This document shows positions 1 to 14,554 of a DNA stretch of 64,000 nucleotides, piece by piece. The notes beneath the pieces are model-generated. The model was given only the letters and a program-made list of their open reading frames with translations. It was not told the DNA's origin and did not search any database. Position 1 is the first letter of the stretch; every line of letters starts with the position of its first letter. The stretch covers positions 6,760,003 through 6,824,002 of the forward strand of contig OX030965.1 in the NCBI GenBank assembly GCA_943735955.1, written 5' to 3'. The position numbers and the translations under genes were made by a program. The stretch comes from Piscicola geometra. Taxonomy: Eukaryota; Annelida; Clitellata; Hirudinida; Piscicolidae.

Positions 1-3000
1 CTTTGAGCTTAGCGTGCACGCCTCTTCCAAAAATTCATCGCCAACCTTTGGGGTAGTGTGATCGTGAATGGGCTGATGAGAGCAAATAGATTTTTTTTTA
101 AAGAATTTGTTGAGTAAAAAAATTGATTTAATTTAATTTCATACAATTTTTTCGTAGAAAAAATACCTTTCTTGCTTTTCCAGCCTTATCAATACAGCCG
201 CACTCAGAAATATCGACACATTTTCCTTTTTGTAAGACCTATTGAAAATAGAAAGTCAATAATATAATATTTTAATAAAAATATTCAAAAATCCTAAGAA
301 ATCAAAAAAATCCAAATAATGTTTTTCTAAACTTTCAACCACCTTGGCGGGGTCCTTGCAAACGCAGACGTCTTGAATGCTGGCTTCCTTGCAGGTGTCG
401 GCGGCGTTTGGATTGGCGCATGTGTTGAGGCATGGAGGTCCGAAGGGGCGACAGTGCATGTCCGCATCTTGGCATGCACAAGCTGTATCGAGAGGTGGTG
501 TTTGGAGATTTTATGAGATTTTTTTGCGGTTTTTTATGTTGAGAACGTTGTTGCTATTTGGTGCTTTTAAAAAAGTAGGAAGGCTTTGGAGTATTTACTT
601 TTGACTGATGTTTAGAGCTTAAAAGATTGTTTTTAATTATTTTTAAATGTAAAAGTGCAAAAACGTTTTAGTTCACTCACAGCATTTCACGTCGGTTCTC
701 CACTTGGAAACCACCTCTTCCTTCCAGCCCATGCTCCTGCACTTCCTGGCAAACGCCTCAAGACTCCTGCACGTGCTCTCTCGCAAGCAAGTTCGTTTGT
801 AGTCGTTGAGGCACTGCTGAAAAAAGTTTCCCACTTCAGTTTCTTCGAGCATGAAGATGCATGAGCCGAAGGGACCTGTCTTGCTGAGGATGTGCGTGCA
901 CATCGATTGTAGGTTTGACGGACAGTCCAGGATTGGTGGAATCGTCGCTTTGCAGGACCTGTGACGTGTTTTTTAAATGTTTAAAAGTTCGGATTTTAAT
1001 GATTTTTCAATAAAGTTTATCAGTTCTTATTTTTAGTTATATCTCGGTCAAATTTATAAATTTTTATACAAATTTTCTTTAACATTTTCAGTTTGTACAA
1101 ACAAGACAAACGACTAACGGTTTAAGCGACTCATCATACGCCAAAAAGCTGTTTCCGACTTCAATTCCAGGGTTCTCAGTGTCAGATGGAACTTTATTAT
1201 TCGACGTCAGGATGTCATTGGTGGCATCATCGTCGAAGTTTCCGCACAGGCCTTTGACGCTGTAACTGAGCGTTTTGGGCAGTTTCATGTAGAAGTTCGA
1301 TCGGTCACTGAAGCCCAAAACCAAGCCGTATGGCGTTTTGAATTCGAGGTATTCGCCGTAGTAAGTGAGCGAGAAAACTTTGTTCGAGTAGGGCACTTCG
1401 ATGATGTCGCCGTTGTGCTGTTGGAAGCGGAAAAATCGACAAGAATAAGCCTTGAAATGCTTTACATCGAAGACAAGTGATTTAATTAATTAGAATTATT
1501 TAATGATAATTATAATTAAAATAATTATCATTATAATTATAAACACCATGATTACAATTAGCCTCATCAGCGACACACAACCACAGCCAGCACCAACCGT
1601 CACGATGAGTGGTCCGAGCCATTGACTGTCCACCTTCAGCATCTTTATGACGTCTTCTCCCAACAGCAGCTCCACGTAGTTGACGTAGGGTAACTCGCTC
1701 GTGGTGTTAGGCCTTGCATAAATAAAGAAAAAGTAGTTTATTTTAAATAAATGCTTGTATTTTTGGAAGACGACAGAATTTAACGTTTCAACAAATTAGG
1801 CTAGAGATTAGATTAGGTTAAATTTTTGAGACTATTAAACTATCTTTTTGAAGCATCAAAACTATCGAAATTTTGCAAAATAAAAATCGGGTAAAAAACA
1901 AATAACCGGTGCACATTGAAGAAGACGTTGAAGGGATAGTTGAGAGAACTTGATAGAGACATGGAGGTTTTGCAAATGGCGTTGTATTCCAGAACTTTTC
2001 CGTCAAACGTCTTGCAGTACACGTCTCCCCAACACTCACACACGTAGTTGTTTTTGTCAGCTAAAGTTTTGGAAAGTTTTTTATGCTATTTAGTTATTTT
2101 TAAAAATAATAATTTTCATTTTATTATTCTTTTAGTATATTTTATCAGTTTTTTTCATCGATTCAATTATTAAAAATGTGTATCATTGCTGATTTATTTG
2201 GGCTCGTACGGCATATTCCGATGTTTTCTTGCAGTTTCTTTCTCAGAAATTCAACCTCGTCGAATCCCGTAGCCACAAAGTAGTTCGAGTTGAGCTAAAA
2301 ATGGGTTCATTAAAAAATATAATATTTTATTTATTTATTTAATTAATATTTTCAAAAAAAACAATAGTAGATTTTTCTTTCATACCCACACTCTCACAGA
2401 CCAACCTTGCACACAAATTCAAACATTCAACGAGCCCTACCTCATGCGGTGGGTCACTGAGGGTCATGAGACTGAGTTTGTCGATGGAATCGGTGATTCC
2501 GATTGCGACATTCTTAATGTCCATCATCTGCATCTTGAAGGCTTCAACCGGCAGCTCAGAGATTTCTATGGTGGCTTTACCGTCGGTGATGAAAATCATT
2601 AGATTCTCGGCGTAAGGTCGGTCAGCAGGGCTGTTGAAGACCTCCGTTCGAGCGATCCTCAAGGCTGCTGCCATGTTTGTGAGGCCTCCGCCGTAGCTCA
2701 GCTGTTCGAGGGCCGTCAGCAGTGACGGCTTGGTCTTGTATCTGGAAAGAGGGAGAGATTGCCAGGGGGTGTGATCGTTTCAGATGAATTATAAAGTAGA
2801 ATTTGGTTACTTTTGATGTTTGATAAAAATAAGTGATTTTATTTTATTAAATTAATTTTAAATGCTGAAACTAACACGTCCAAGTTCCAGACCAGCTCGG
2901 CTCTAGTTGCGAATTTTATCAGTCCAACCTTGAAGTATCATTTATGTCAATTTTTGAATTCATTAAAAAATTTTAATTAAAAAAATTTTAATTAAAATTT

Positions 3001-3330
3001 TTACAAATTGCCTTTGAACATTAAATTAAAACCTGCGTCATTTCGGGCCCAATTTCCAGATCTTTCAGGATGTTTGCCATCGCTTGCAACACATAAGTCC
3101 AACTATCACATCCTGAGATTTAATTTTAAACAATAACCTCAACGGCAATATAACACAAAATAAATTTATAAATGTATAACTATTTTATTAAATTCTCATT
3201 AAAAGAATTAAAATATGATTTCTTGAACCTATGATGAATCCATTTTGGTCGTGTTTTGGCTTCTTGTCGCCAGAGCAAACACTTCCCGACTCGTCCACCA
3301 AAAACAAAATGTCCATTGGACGCTTGCATC
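1..3330 (-). other. Module 4 of the VWD protein: VWA2 with intact MIDAS, VWD4-C8-TIL, start of E (cut by window edge)
   Basis: VWA2 covers exons 3229-3330 (FLVDESGS), 3033-3112, 2876-2928, 2441-2741 ([11 protein letters not shown] and IFITDGK) and 2210-2294, so all three MIDAS loops are present. VWD4 is 1907-2060 ([12 protein letters not shown]), 1598-1712 and 1119-1417 (GLCGNFDDD). C8 is 681-958, TIL is 344-482 plus 167-238, and the E segment starts in 1-45. No EGF precedes this VWA, unlike module 3. Confidence 0.75.
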
Positions 3331-6300
3331 CTTCGAGTTTGGATTTTGAGAAATTAGTTCATTTTTGGAATAACAATTATCAATTTTATTTTTAATTCAT
3401 TCAAATGGAAAAACAAAATAAATGTTTCTCACTTTCTGATCAACTCACCGACACATTTTTCTTTCTCACAGTTGGAGCCAATCTTGCAGCCATAGGGACT
3501 CACACTGATGGATTTAGGGCCGTCACATGTGTGTTTCTTGGTGCAGTTCTCTGTCGTCCATGATTCGCCTATCTGTTGTTTCACGTCAAAGTAACAGTAA
3601 AAATAAAAAATAAAACATTTGATTAGTCTTTTTTTCAAACACTCACTACCAAAAATATTTTTAAATGTTTTTTTAACATTAAGAAAAAAACAATGAGCTA
3701 CAAAAGCTTAAAATGATCGACTCACAGCTCTGTCTTTCCCGTAGTGGTCAGTGCATCCGCAGAGACTGGGGCTGATGCAGCGTTGGTTGAAGAGCACTTT
3801 ACCTTCGGGACATGTGCAAGTGTCGGCGGCATCAGGTAGAAGACAGGTGGTGATGGCGTTGGGATTGGAGCAGGTGGGCAGACAGGCAGATGCCTTGACT
3901 GCACACTGCATCTCAGGCGGACATAAACAAGCTGAAGGATTGATGGGGGGATGGGGTAAGATGGGATGGGTGGGTGGAATGATGGGGTTTTAGTTAGGGT
4001 GAAACTTTCAATATTAAATAAATTGAAAAAAGTCAGTGGGTTAGTGAAACTCACGGCATTGAGTGGCAGTCCTCCAGTCGATGACGATGCCCTTAGACTG
4101 GCAAAAGCGATCAAACTCAGCAAAAACTTGGCATTCGGCCTTGTAAGGACTCACGCAAAGGTCCAGAAGGTCTTCCTCACACCTCGCCTGGTACGCCTTA
4201 GCCTCCTTGGGGTACTTGAGGGCGCATGGGGCAAATACTTTGTTGGTGGCGGTGAGCAGCTTGCAGATTAGAGGGTACAGTCGGCAGACAGGCTTTAAAC
4301 TCGAGTCTGAGCACTTTCTGATTTTTTGTATTTTAAATAGATTTCAGTAATCTATTAATATTTAAAAATGATTTATTATTAATACATCTAATTATTTTGT
4401 TGATAAATCTTTAATCACCCATCAATGGCAGTAGCATTGTCAGCCCAGCTGTCTCCGATCATAGTTGCAGCAGTGACGGTCGTGAGTTCGCTGCTGACGC
4501 TCAGTTGCGTTCCCCCCTTCAGAGCCAAATCATTTTTCGTGTTTCCATCGTAGTTTCCACAGAATCCTTGCACTTCGTTCTTGAAGGTCGGATTGACGAT
4601 CACCTTGGCGTAGTAGAGTTTCGAGAGGGACACTGAAATGTCCAGAGACGTGCTCACTTCAACGGCGTCTCCGTTGTAAAAGGCGTAAAAGTCGTCTTCG
4701 GCGTAAGGAATGCTTTTCTCAACGCCGTCCACCTAGAGAATTGATCGTTTTTTGAATTAATTAATTGAAAAGTTTTGCGATAAAAATGGGTGAATGTTTT
4801 AAATCTCACAAATAAATTGACGAGACTGCCGATTGATTTGATGAGTCTTTCCAGCACGATCGTCCTTCCATTGAAGATAATCTCTACTCGGTCGGCGAAG
4901 GCGTTGTATCCGGTGGGGAAGGGGTTTGTGTTCTTCAGCCAGACTTCAATTTCCCCGAAGCTCGACTTGTGCTGCATCATGAGGAACCTGCAAAAGCCCT
5001 TGTACTCCAGGTCAAGGTTGTCGAACGTGTTGCAACGTCCGTCCCCCACGCATGAGCACGTCACCAGCGCTTCGGCAGCTGGTGGTTTTTAAGATGCAGT
5101 TTTAAATTTTTTTGTATGTTATAATATAAAATAATACGTAGTTGTAAAGAACTTTAGAAAAAAGGAGATTCCAAATTTGATTGATGTGTCAACCAACCGC
5201 AAAGATTGAAGGACTTTTGCACGTGTTTCTTGGTCATCTCGATGGCGTTGACGCTCGGCACGATGAAGTACTTCCTTTCTGCCGCCTTCGTGGGAAAGAA
5301 TTCATAAGTTCAACATGTCAGTTTAAAAATTGTTTTTATATTGAAAAATCTAAAAGAAAAAATATAAGTTTTTTAATCACTTCACAAACCGATTCTGACT
5401 GCACGAGGTTTTTGATGTTTTTCTCGTTGACTTTTTCGCTCGTAACCACAGCAGTGAACCTTGCCCCTAACTCCTTCAGGGCTTCCAGCTCTTCAGAAAC
5501 CTAGAAATGCAGTTCAAAAAGCGAATAAAACTATTCGCCTAAAAATGAAAACAGATTTCGTCAAATAAACTCAACACATCTCAACAAAACAAAACACATT
5601 AACAAATCGCCCTCAAACTTGTCAATAAAAATCCACCCACCTCGCTGTTGAGGGACTTCCATGAGTTGAGGATGAAGAGGACGTGGTTGGAGGCGCTTGG
5701 ACGGTCGAAGGACGTCGTGAAGACACTTTTCTTGAAGATTTTCAAGGCGGCAGCGACGTTTGCTTCCTCGAAGTCGAAACTGATCGAAGTTTCTTTCAGC
5801 AGTTTGAGCAGTCCAAGAGAGTTTCTAAATGGTTAGTTCGAAAAATAATATTATTAAAATAAATTTATTGATCTAGTTAATTATTTTAGTTGTTAATAAT
5901 ACTACATATTACTTTATTTTACTAATTTCATTGTTAATAATAAGACATATTACTTTATTTAACCAATTCAATTGTTAATAATAATAATAATAGTCCACAA
6001 AACTACAAAAAGCACTAACACGAATCCACGACCGATGAGGGCAGGAGTGGCAGACAGTTTCACAATCGCGATATTGTTATCTGGAGATCCAATCTGCAGA
6101 TACGTGATGATCTTGGCGACATAATCGAGCACTTTTTTCCAGCGATCACAAGTGTCCCCATCGAATGTTGGGTCTCCCGTGCACTGCGACTGCGTGTTGT
6201 CGATCACTATCACAGTGTCCATCTTGTCGTTGCAAGCTGAAACATGAAAGGGGTTGGATGGTTAATGGTTATTTATACAAAAATGACTACTAAATTTAAA

Positions 6301-9300
6301 AAGTTTTTTTCTTTTCAAATTTATAATGATGGTTGAAATTATTAACAAAATCATAAACAGTGGCTTATATAAACCCTTGGGTTAATTACAAACACTCAAT
6401 GTTTTCGGGCACCACTCACCGACGGAGCAGTCTGCGCCAGAGAAACCGTACGAGCACTTGCACAACTTGCCACCGTCGACGTTCAAGTCGTGGCAGGTGC
6501 CTCCGTTCTTGCAGATGTTCTTCGAGCATGCTGTCGTTGAATGGGAATGACGTAGTTAACCACTTTATGCGTAATTATTTTTATATTTATTCTTATTATT
6601 TGATACATTTATTCTTTTTATATATATATTATTTGATATTTTATATATTTTGTTCTTTTATATATTTATTTTTCTCTCAAAATAACACTAATAATCTATT
6701 AGTAACAAAGTGCTCACAAGAGCATGTTTCTCCGTTGCAGGTGGTGCCAATGGGACATCTGAAGATCTGCTGCTGGACCACTCCGTTCGCACCACAAGAC
6801 TTCTTCACGTGGCAACCGTTGGTCAACCACGTAGCTTCCAGCTGGTGGAGGAATAATAATGAAAAAATATAAATTCAATATTCACTCATTTCTCCAATTA
6901 AACTAGGGAAATGATGACTAGGAAATTATTTTTCACAGATTACACCATTTTTAAAAATTCTAATAAATGCTCAAAAATATTTTTTTTAATTATAAGAAAA
7001 TAAATACTCCTATACAATCCAGAACAAAGCCAACACTCGCCTGTCTAGCAGAGCCATTCTCATCGACGCAGCCGCAGTCCTTGGGCAGAACGCAAGAGCC
7101 GTCAAAGAGGGTTTTTCCAGCGGGGCAGATGCAGATATCGGTGGCGACGTTCGGTACTACCTTGCAAGGAAGGTTGGCGCAAGTGCTGCGACAGGCGGTC
7201 GTCTTCACCGCTCTGCTCATGCTCGGGTCCGAACAGCCCATCGCTGTGTTTGTAAATGAAAATGCGTGTTTTTTAGATTCCATTTATTTGAATAGAATAT
7301 TCCTCAATGAAACCCAATCTTTCTCCAGTGAATTTGGAGCTTTATTTAAACTCACGGCAAGTGACGGCTTCCCTCCAGTTTCCCTCGGCAGTCGACCCAG
7401 CCTCTTGGCAGATCTTCGCAAAATTCTCCAACGACTCGCAAGCAAACAAGTCATTGCAAGACCTTCTCACGTCTTTCACACAATCGAGTGCAAAATGTCC
7501 AGCTTTCTGTTTGCCCATCTTGGTCAAACAGTTTCTAAAGGGACCTTGTTCTTCCAGGATGATCATGCACTTGTGGGTAGGTGTGTCAGTGCATTCTTCT
7601 TGGGGTGCTTGGATCTCTTTTTTCTCAGGGCAGCTGGAGAGGGGTGATTGAAACTTATTTGAAAATTAAAACTTTTTTTTTCATTATTCAAACTCAATAT
7701 ATATTCAAACAGTTCTAATGACCCGATTAGGTGTTAAACAAATATTTCCAATTACAAATATATGAGTTATTCTTGATTATCTTTGTAATAACGCAATACT
7801 TGTTGCCTTGGTGTAGAAAGATTGATTGGATGTTATTCTATAGGTAACACAGATGTGTTTATAGTCACTAGAGATTGATTTATCTTCTTGGAGTCTTATA
7901 TAATGTCTAACTCATATTTAAAAATGAGAACAACCTAAAAATTATTTTCTATATCAATAAAGTACGTTAACAAAATTTCATTGTAGTTTTTTATATTTTT
8001 TAAAACCAATAAAAAATATTTGTTCATAATAACATAAATCTATCTATAAATCTCCGAATCAATCCACCATTCCATTGACCCACAAATTCACCAGTCGTTA
8101 ACTAATCTACCAACCACCTACGCAACCACCTACACATCCCTCTACACACATCCTTACGCAACCCCCTGCACACCCACTTACACACCCACTTACAAACCTC
8201 CCTTTCCACCCACCCTACCACCAACTTGAGAACGAAGCTTTCAATGACTCTGACTCCAGGGTCGTGCAGTTCCATGACGTTCTCGCCAGTGGCTGTGGTG
8301 TAATCGTTGACCGGATCACCGTCGAAGTTTCCGCAAACTCCTCCTCTCAACTTGTCGGACATTCTGTTTGAAATTTATAGAATCAAATGTTGACAAAGGG
8401 GTAGAGTTTTTGATGGGAATTAACAACGTTTTATGAAACCCTGATATCAATTAAATCACTCATAATTTGATTCATTTAATTAATTGAAAAAGTTAATATG
8501 AAATTATTATATAATTTAATTTAATTATTTTAAAATTTAATTCAATTATTTTAAAATTTAATTTAATTATTTTAAAATTTAAGTTAATTATTTTAAAATT
8601 TAATTTAATTATTTTAAAATTTAATTTAATTATTTAAAAATTTAATTTAATTATTTTAAAATTTAATTTAATTATTTTAACATTTAATTTAATTATTTTA
8701 ACATTTAATTTAATTATTTTAACATTTAATTTAATTATTTTAACATTTAATTTAATTATTTTAACATTTAATTTAATTATTTTAACATTTAATTTAATTA
8801 TTTTAACATTTAATTTAATTATTTTAACATTTAATTTAATTATTTTAAAATTTAATTTAATTATTTTAAAATTTAATTTAATTATTTTAAAATTTAATTT
8901 AATTATTTTAAAATTTAATTTAATTATTTTATAATTTAATTAAAATTAAATCAATCTATTCGACTGACATTTTTGGCACAGTCGCCTTAACCCTCCACTT
9001 GTGGGTGTAACTGATGCTCACGCCATTTGCATCCCTCATCTCAACAGCGTCTCCGTTGTGCAGAATGGAAAAACCTTCGGTCGATTCAAATGGGACTTCC
9101 ACAGGAATGTCGTTAACCTTTGGCATTCATGGAATTTTTGCGGGATTTTAAATGTGGTTTTATGTGATTTTTATGTGAATTAATGTGATTTGTTTGAGAT
9201 TTAATGTGATTTGTTTGAGATTTAATGTGATTTGTTTGAGATTTAATGTGATTTGTTTGAGATTTAATGTGATTTGTTTGAGATTTATTGTGATTTGTTT

Positions 9301-10800
9301 GAAATTTAACGTGATTTGTTTGAGATTTAATGTGATTTGTTTGAGATTTAATGTGGTTTTTAAAGGATTTTTAGTGGTTTTTATTATTTATATATTAATC
9401 AATTGCTCTCATTTCATTGAGTTCTATTGCAGTTTTCATGAAATAATCACTAATCAATTAGCAAAATGTGTTACATATCTTGGAGTCATGAACTAGCCCT
9501 GGGTATACATTACTATGCAAGTTTTCAACACTTTTAGTTTTATGCTTATTGCAATACATCTATAGTAATAACCTATTATTATTTCATTTGTATATTCTTT
9601 TATTATTTGTTTGTGAATTATAACTTTATTTTTCATACTTTATCTTTTTTATTTCGTAACACATTTCTTCACGCATCAATCCACTAAACCACCACAACGC
9701 ACCAAAGTTTGAACGACGGCAGATCCAGAAAATCCTTTCTTCTGCAAAACCACCACATTCCTTCCTGACCGGATCTCGACCGATTGCGGGTAGGAAAGGT
9801 TGAGAGTGTTGCTTCGAAAAATTGACGATACATGGACGGTGATGGACGGGTGAGAGATGAGAATGTATTTGCAATCTCCTTGGTAGTCGAGTTGTACGCC
9901 GTCAAAGGTGGTGCACTGTTGGCCTGCTGTGCAGACACAAGAGGCCGATTCTCGGGTGTCTACTGGTAGCTTTTTGAGTTCTGTGCGGAAGTGGTGGGTA
10001 TTTTGAGAATATTTCATTGGTGGGTGTGTGGTTAGTTAAATAATTCATTCTAAAAATGCAGCCCATACATTTTTTTGTCTAATTAAATGATGAAGACATA
10101 ATTTAATTAGACAAAATTACGGACTATTAAGAGATTTTTCTAGCTTAAAAATCATTTGTTAGTGTGAATGCAGAAGATGATGAAGATGGAAAATCGATTG
10201 GACTGAGAGATCAATCTAAAGACTCCATAATATATGACTCCAAAACCTTGATATTCCAATATAATTCCTATGACATATAATCATCATAACATTCTGCAAT
10301 GCACTCATCACCACACCACTACTCTATCCCTACTTCTTGCCAGTAACTTTTCTTGAGTGCATCACCATCAACATAAGTTCAATTTTTTGCTATCATCAAG
10401 ACCCAACACCATTATCATTATCATCAGCACCATCATCATCAACACCACCACCATCATCGTCATCATCATCATCAACGCCACCACCACCATTATCAACATC
10501 ACCACCATCCTCATCATCACCACCACCATCCTCATCATCACCACCACCATCATCATCGTCATCATCATCATCAACACCACTACCACCATTCTCATGATCA
10601 CCACCACCATCATCATACCACCACCATCATCATCATAATCCCCGTCTCATCGTCATCATCATCGTACCATACCATTTTCGCAAGCTTCCCCATCGAATCC
10701 AGCGTGACAGAGGCAGAAGGAGCCACTGTTGAGTTCGATGCATTCTCCGTGCTTGCACTTGCTTGGAGTGCAGCCTGCGTTGGTGATGATGATGATGTTG

Positions 10801-10831
<31 letters not shown>

Positions 10832-13800
10832 TGATGATGATGGTGATGATGATGATGGTGGTGATGAGGATGATGATGATGGTGATGAGGATGATGATGA
10901 TGGTGATGATGGTGATGATGATGATGATGAGGATGATGGTGATGATGATGATGGTGGTAGTGATGATGGTGGTGGTGGTGGTAGTGATGATGGTGATGAT
11001 GATGATGGTGGTAGTGATGATGGTGGTGGTGGTGGTAGTGATGATGGTGATGCTTGTTATTGCGATGAAAATTTTTTTCGAAAAAATTATATTTGATGAT
11101 AATTTTTATTTATTAACCCGAAATGCAAACTAATGAGACCTATGATGAAGGCACCTATGTTAAACTCAAACGAATCTATCCTAATAAATCACCTCTCCTA
11201 AGAAAATTTCAACATTTGAATTTTAAAATTTAAAATCATTAAATTCATCAAATAGCCGTTCGAATAGCAATAAATCTTTCTTTCTTCTGCATCTCAATCG
11301 ATGAAATGCATAAATAACAAACTGATGAGACGTCAAATGCCTACTTTTGCATGTTCCCGCCACGCAGAATTTATCGTTTGCGCACGCGAAATCTTGCGTT
11401 TCGTATCGACCATTGCTGACGCACGTATGCAGCAGAGAGCAGTCGCCGTTCAGCCAAGTGGCTTTGAGCTGTCGAGGTGGTTGTGGGTAGTTGGAAGTGG
11501 TTGATGGTGGTTGTGGCTGTGGTAGATGTTGAGGTGAGTTGTGAGCTGTTGTAGGTGGTTGTGGGTTGTTGGAAGTGGTTGGAAGTGGTTGATGGTGGTT
11601 ATGGTAGGTGTTGTGGTGGGTTGTGAGCTGGTTGGTTGTGGTTGTTGTAGTTTTGGTGGTTACCGGTGATTGATTGTGGTTTTAGTGAAATAGTAGTTAT
11701 GAAATTAGTTCATCATAGAATTCAACTCTTACATAATATAATCTTCAAGTTTGTCAAAATAAATGTTCACAAAACTTTTCAAAATCGCAATAGAAAAAGC
11801 CTCAGACACAAAAATCGCACCGGATAGACAACGCCAGTGACACCATCGATGCAGCCACAAGCGGATGCTGGGATGCAAGAGCCGTTGTGGTAGACAGTTT
11901 CATCGGGGCAGACGCAAACGCTGTTGTAGCTCTCGAGGATGCAGCGACCGTAGGGCTTGTAGAGCGACTGGGGAGCGAGCAATGACTGGCAAGTCTCGAT
12001 GCAGCCAGAAGACCAGCGTGAACAAGTCTGTTTGAGGCCCGGACACTTGCACGCTGGTGGAGTGTGTTGTGTTGTTTTTGTCGTTGAGGTGTTGTGTTGT
12101 TTTTGTCGTTGAGGTGTTGTGTTGTGTTTTGTGTTGTTGTTTTTGTTGTTGTTGTTGTTGGATGTGATGTGCTGTTTTTGAATTATGTTGCTGTGGGAAA
12201 AGAGTTTTTTGGTGAGATTATTTTGAAGAAAAGTTTGTTGAGGCTTATGAAAAAACATGGTGAGTTATTTGTGGAGTGCCATAATAATTTTCCAAACGCT
12301 AATGTAAAACTAACGACAATGCGTTAGTCAGTCAGAATAACTTTTCTCAAATAAAATTCCAATAAAATAAAAAAAACTCACGTTCTTCTAGCTTTTCAGT
12401 CCACTCGGGCAGTTCCAGACCGTTACTGTTACAAGCGGTCGCAAAGACTCTGACAACATCCTTGGCAGCCTGTACATCACAAGTCATCGACAAATCTTCG
12501 ATGCAGATGTCGTGGAATTTCTTCAAGATGGCCGCATCGAACACGTTGAGGCAATTCTTGAAGAGGTAGGAGAAAGAGGAGATCGGGACGAGGTAGGCGC
12601 AGGCTATATTCCCGCCAAAGAGGGTGTCAAGCGAGCAGGGAGGTGGCAGTGGAGCTTCGTGCAGTTGACACTGTTCGAATCTGTCGGTGATGAAAGAGGA
12701 GGTGTGGTTTGATTGTTGGAGGAAGTTTTTGTTTGGATGATATTCAGGTAAGTTTATAGCTTGGTTTCAGTAATGAGTTCCAAAATTTCAAATGTCTTCG
12801 AAGTGTTCAAACATGTTTCTTCCTCTCCACCCTCCCTCCTCCTTTCCTCACGTTTTGTGCAGGTCTTCCACGTAGCTGTTTCCAACGAGAATCGCAGGAA
12901 TTTCCATGTCCTTGACGATTGTGCCATCCTTCAGAGACCAGTCGTTCAGGTCCAGTCCATCCATGTTCCCACACAACCCAGTCATTTGCTTGCCGAATGA
13001 TGTGGGCACTACCACTTTGACGTACCTGAGGAGTAGGTGTTTGTGTGTGTGTCTGTATGTTTGTTTTTGTGTGTGTGTGTCTGTGTGTGTGTTTTTGTGT
13101 GTATATGTGTGTGGTTTATTCTCGTGACATAAACGATTCAAAGTTTCAAACCAAATATTTTGTTCAAATAAATTATTTCCTATTTGCCTATCAAGCTTCA
13201 CCAAATAAACGGCTAATCGTTTTCTTTGAAAATATTCCCTAGTCACACGTTTGAAAAACATCCTCAATCTCGACTCACCAAGCCCTGTGGAAGTCCACCC
13301 TGAAGCCATTGTCGGCGACGAATCGGACGGAGTGGGTGGTGACGGGAAAGATGTCAAAGTTTGAGTTGCCTCCCCTCACGCTGTAGGGCAGCTCCACGTT
13401 GATGCTGTTCACCTGTGACGGGAGAGGTTGTTGTGGTTGTTGGGGTGTTGGAGTTAATATGTTCTTGTAAGGTAGCTGCTTCACATTTCGTTCTGAAGTT
13501 ACTTTCCAGTTATGTTTATATTAATTATATTTTTTTAACGCGAGTATTTTAGTAGCTTTGTTTCCGCATCAGGTAGACTCGTATCAATACAAACATCCAT
13601 TCCCCTTATTCCTCTTCAACTCCTCCCCCCCCCCCCACTTTCTAACCTTGACCTTCATGACCAGCTCTTCAATGGTGAAGGTCAAATTATATAGGTCGAA
13701 CTGCAGATCCAGCCCTCCAATGTACACCACGTCTGGATTGTAGGAGTGGGGCCTCCGGTGGGCATAAACACTGATCGTCTTTGGTCCGTTGTATCGACTG

Positions 13801-14492
13801 AGCAGGAAACGACACTTTCCTGGTGAAGGGGAGGGAGCGATTGTATTGTTGCTTGATTTTTGTTGCGTTTAATTTAATTTAATTTGGTTTTTAACTTATT
13901 TAATCATTCTTTAATCCATCCGTGCATTCATTTATCCACCCATCTATCCACCCATTCACCCATCCATCTATCCATCCATCATCCACCCACCCATCCATCA
14001 TCCACCCACCCATCCATCATCCACCCACCCATCCATCCATCATCCACCCACCAGGGTAGTTGAGGTTGGCGGCATCGAAGGTTCGACAATGAGTGGCGCC
14101 TTTGCATGTGCACGTGGTCAGAGCTGCGAGGATCATTATCATCATCATTTTTCATCATCATCATCGTCGTCGTCATCGTCATTATCATTATCATCCCCTC
14201 CATCCGACCATCATTACCATAACATCATCTGCCTAATGATTATCATCCCCTCCCCATCACAATCCCATCCCCTCCCCATCACAATCCCATCCCCATCTTA
14301 TCACTATCCCATCCCCACCCCATCACCACCAGGATCATCACAATCATCACAATCATCATCATCAGGATCATCAGGATCGTCGTTTGATGGCGTTACTTAG
14401 TAAAGAAGGCAAACACAAAGCGAAAGAACATAAGAGGGTTGATGTTGCCGAATCAATAAGTCATAAGCGATCATCATAACGACTACGTGGTG

Positions 14493-14554
<62 letters not shown>

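Larger units (their letters stand above)
6420..9980 (-). other. Module 2 of the VWD protein: VWD2-C8-TIL-E, EGF
   Basis: VWD2 spans exons 9703-9980 ([12 protein letters not shown] start), 8969-9117 and 8226-8363 (GVCGNFDGD). C8 is 7356-7633 and TIL 7041-7243. The E segment (ATWLTNGC) is 6718-6841 and an EGF domain (CKNGGTC) is 6420-6530. The donor of exon 8226-8363 was chosen by phase (intron begins GTTGGT) and is the least certain junction. The TIL exon ends at a GC donor. Confidence 0.75.
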
